Assembly (NCBI GenBank): GCA_022605955.1
Contig: JAKCOZ010000007.1
Span: 11,413,501 to 11,477,500, forward strand
DNA length: 64,000 nt
Reading direction: 5' to 3'
Origin: Rallus limicola
Lineage: Eukaryota; Chordata; Aves; Gruiformes; Rallidae
Shown here: piece by piece, positions 63,614-64,000 of the stretch
Numbering within the stretch: position 1 is the stretch's first letter
How the letters are laid out: each line of letters starts with the position of its first letter
The notes under the pieces: generated by a model
Databases searched by the model: none
What the model was told of the DNA's origin: nothing
The model's input: the letters and a program-made list of their open reading frames with translations, nothing else
Position numbers and translations under genes: made by a program

Positions 63614-63758
63614 TTCCCTTCCCTTCCCTTCCCTTCCCTTCCCTTCCCTTCCCTTCCCTTCCCTTCCCTTCCCTTCCCTTCCCTTCCCTTCCCTTCCCTT
63701 CCCTTTCCTTCCCTTCCCCTTCCCCTTCCCCTTCCCCTTCTCCTTCTCCTTCTCCTTC
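63614..63758. repeat. Compound polypyrimidine array (CCCTT)n-(CCCCTT)n-(CTCCTT)n
   Basis: About 18 copies of the pentamer (to about 63702) are followed by about four CCCCTT hexamers and then three or four CTCCTT units. The strand is all pyrimidine. On the other strand it is a GGGAA/GGGGAA array. Open frames crossing it are pure repeat translations and not genes. Confidence 0.97.
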
Positions 63759-63864
63759 ATTCTTCCTTCATCCTTGCAACTGATTGCCTCTTGCTCATGG
63801 CTTTGCATGAGAATTCTTTTCTTTGCACAAATTCAGGAAATTTTGCTTGGTTGACTTCAAAGCC

Positions 63865-64000
63865 TTTGAAAGGATGAATGAACTGGGGCTGTTCAGCCTT
63901 GAGGAAAGAAGGCTGAGAGGATCTTGTTAGTGTTTATAAATATCTGAAGTGTGGGACACAGGGGGAAATGGTCAGCCTCTTTTCAGTGGTCTGTGGGGAG
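63865..64000 (+). mobile_element. CR1 LINE, runs off the window end
   Basis: It reads tgaactggggctgttcagcc, then gaggaaagaaggctgagagg and atttataaatatctgaagtg, the [14 protein letters not shown] part of CR1 ORF2 in sense direction, with a stop soon after. The rest lies beyond the window. Confidence 0.88.

Larger units (their letters stand above)
55784..64000. other. 3' UTR and downstream intergenic DNA
   Basis: After the likely poly(A) site near 55950-55990 no second gene was recognised on either strand. The stretch holds CR1 copies at 57736-58190 and 61350-61815, a hairpin at 60145-60174, a 20-base tandem duplication at 60962-61001, a long (CCCTT)n array at 63614-63758 and the start of another CR1 at about 63865. 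Confidence 0.7.

Noticed and set aside
63614..63702. Interstitial telomere repeat
   Set aside because: The unit is CCCTT, not CCCTAA, so it is a simple satellite-type array.
63480..63877. Several open frames rich in Pro-Phe-Pro-Ser-Leu or Gly-Lys-Glu repeats
   Set aside because: They are translations of the CCCTT array on both strands.

Overview
The window looks like avian nuclear DNA. It is AT-rich, intron-dominated and carries many CR1 LINE copies, several ending in the short octamer repeats (agaatcac-type) typical of bird CR1 3' ends. I see no SINE-rich mammalian pattern and no prokaryotic gene organisation. Almost none of the long open frames are genes; most are chance frames or fragments of CR1 reverse transcriptase.

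One real protein gene is recognised, on the + strand. It is the 3' half of a CLC-family chloride channel or Cl-/H+ exchanger, of the CLCN6/CLCN7-like type. Eight exons were assembled by hand from splice sites, reading-frame continuity and family motifs: 2487-2558, 3593-3764, 5331-5502, 22479-22645, 38896-39075, 52239-52335, 53339-53434 and 55532-55783 (stop). Together they give one uninterrupted frame of about 401 residues. The frame runs from the extracellular or luminal loop before helix L, through the last membrane helices, then two cytoplasmic CBS domains to the C-terminus. The N-terminal half, including the gating-glutamate and proton-glutamate regions, must lie upstream of the window. 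The protein resembles CLCN7 in layout (short CBS1-CBS2 linker, TRKDL near the C-terminus). It differs at many otherwise conserved positions, including the GxFxP anion-filter motif (GLVIP here), so I treat it as a divergent paralogue and give no gene symbol.

Layout: 1-2486 is inferred intron with one CR1. 2487-5502 holds three clustered exons for the membrane part. 5503-22478, 22646-38895 and 39076-52238 are three very large introns (about 17, 16 and 13 kb) with CR1 fragments, microsatellites and some motif-dense stretches that may be regulatory. 52239-55783 holds the last three exons, the stop codon and a likely poly(A) signal. 55784-64000 is downstream intergenic DNA with two CR1 copies, a long pyrimidine-rich (CCCTT)n array and the start of another CR1 that runs off the end. 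No tRNA, rRNA, CRISPR or second protein gene was recognised.
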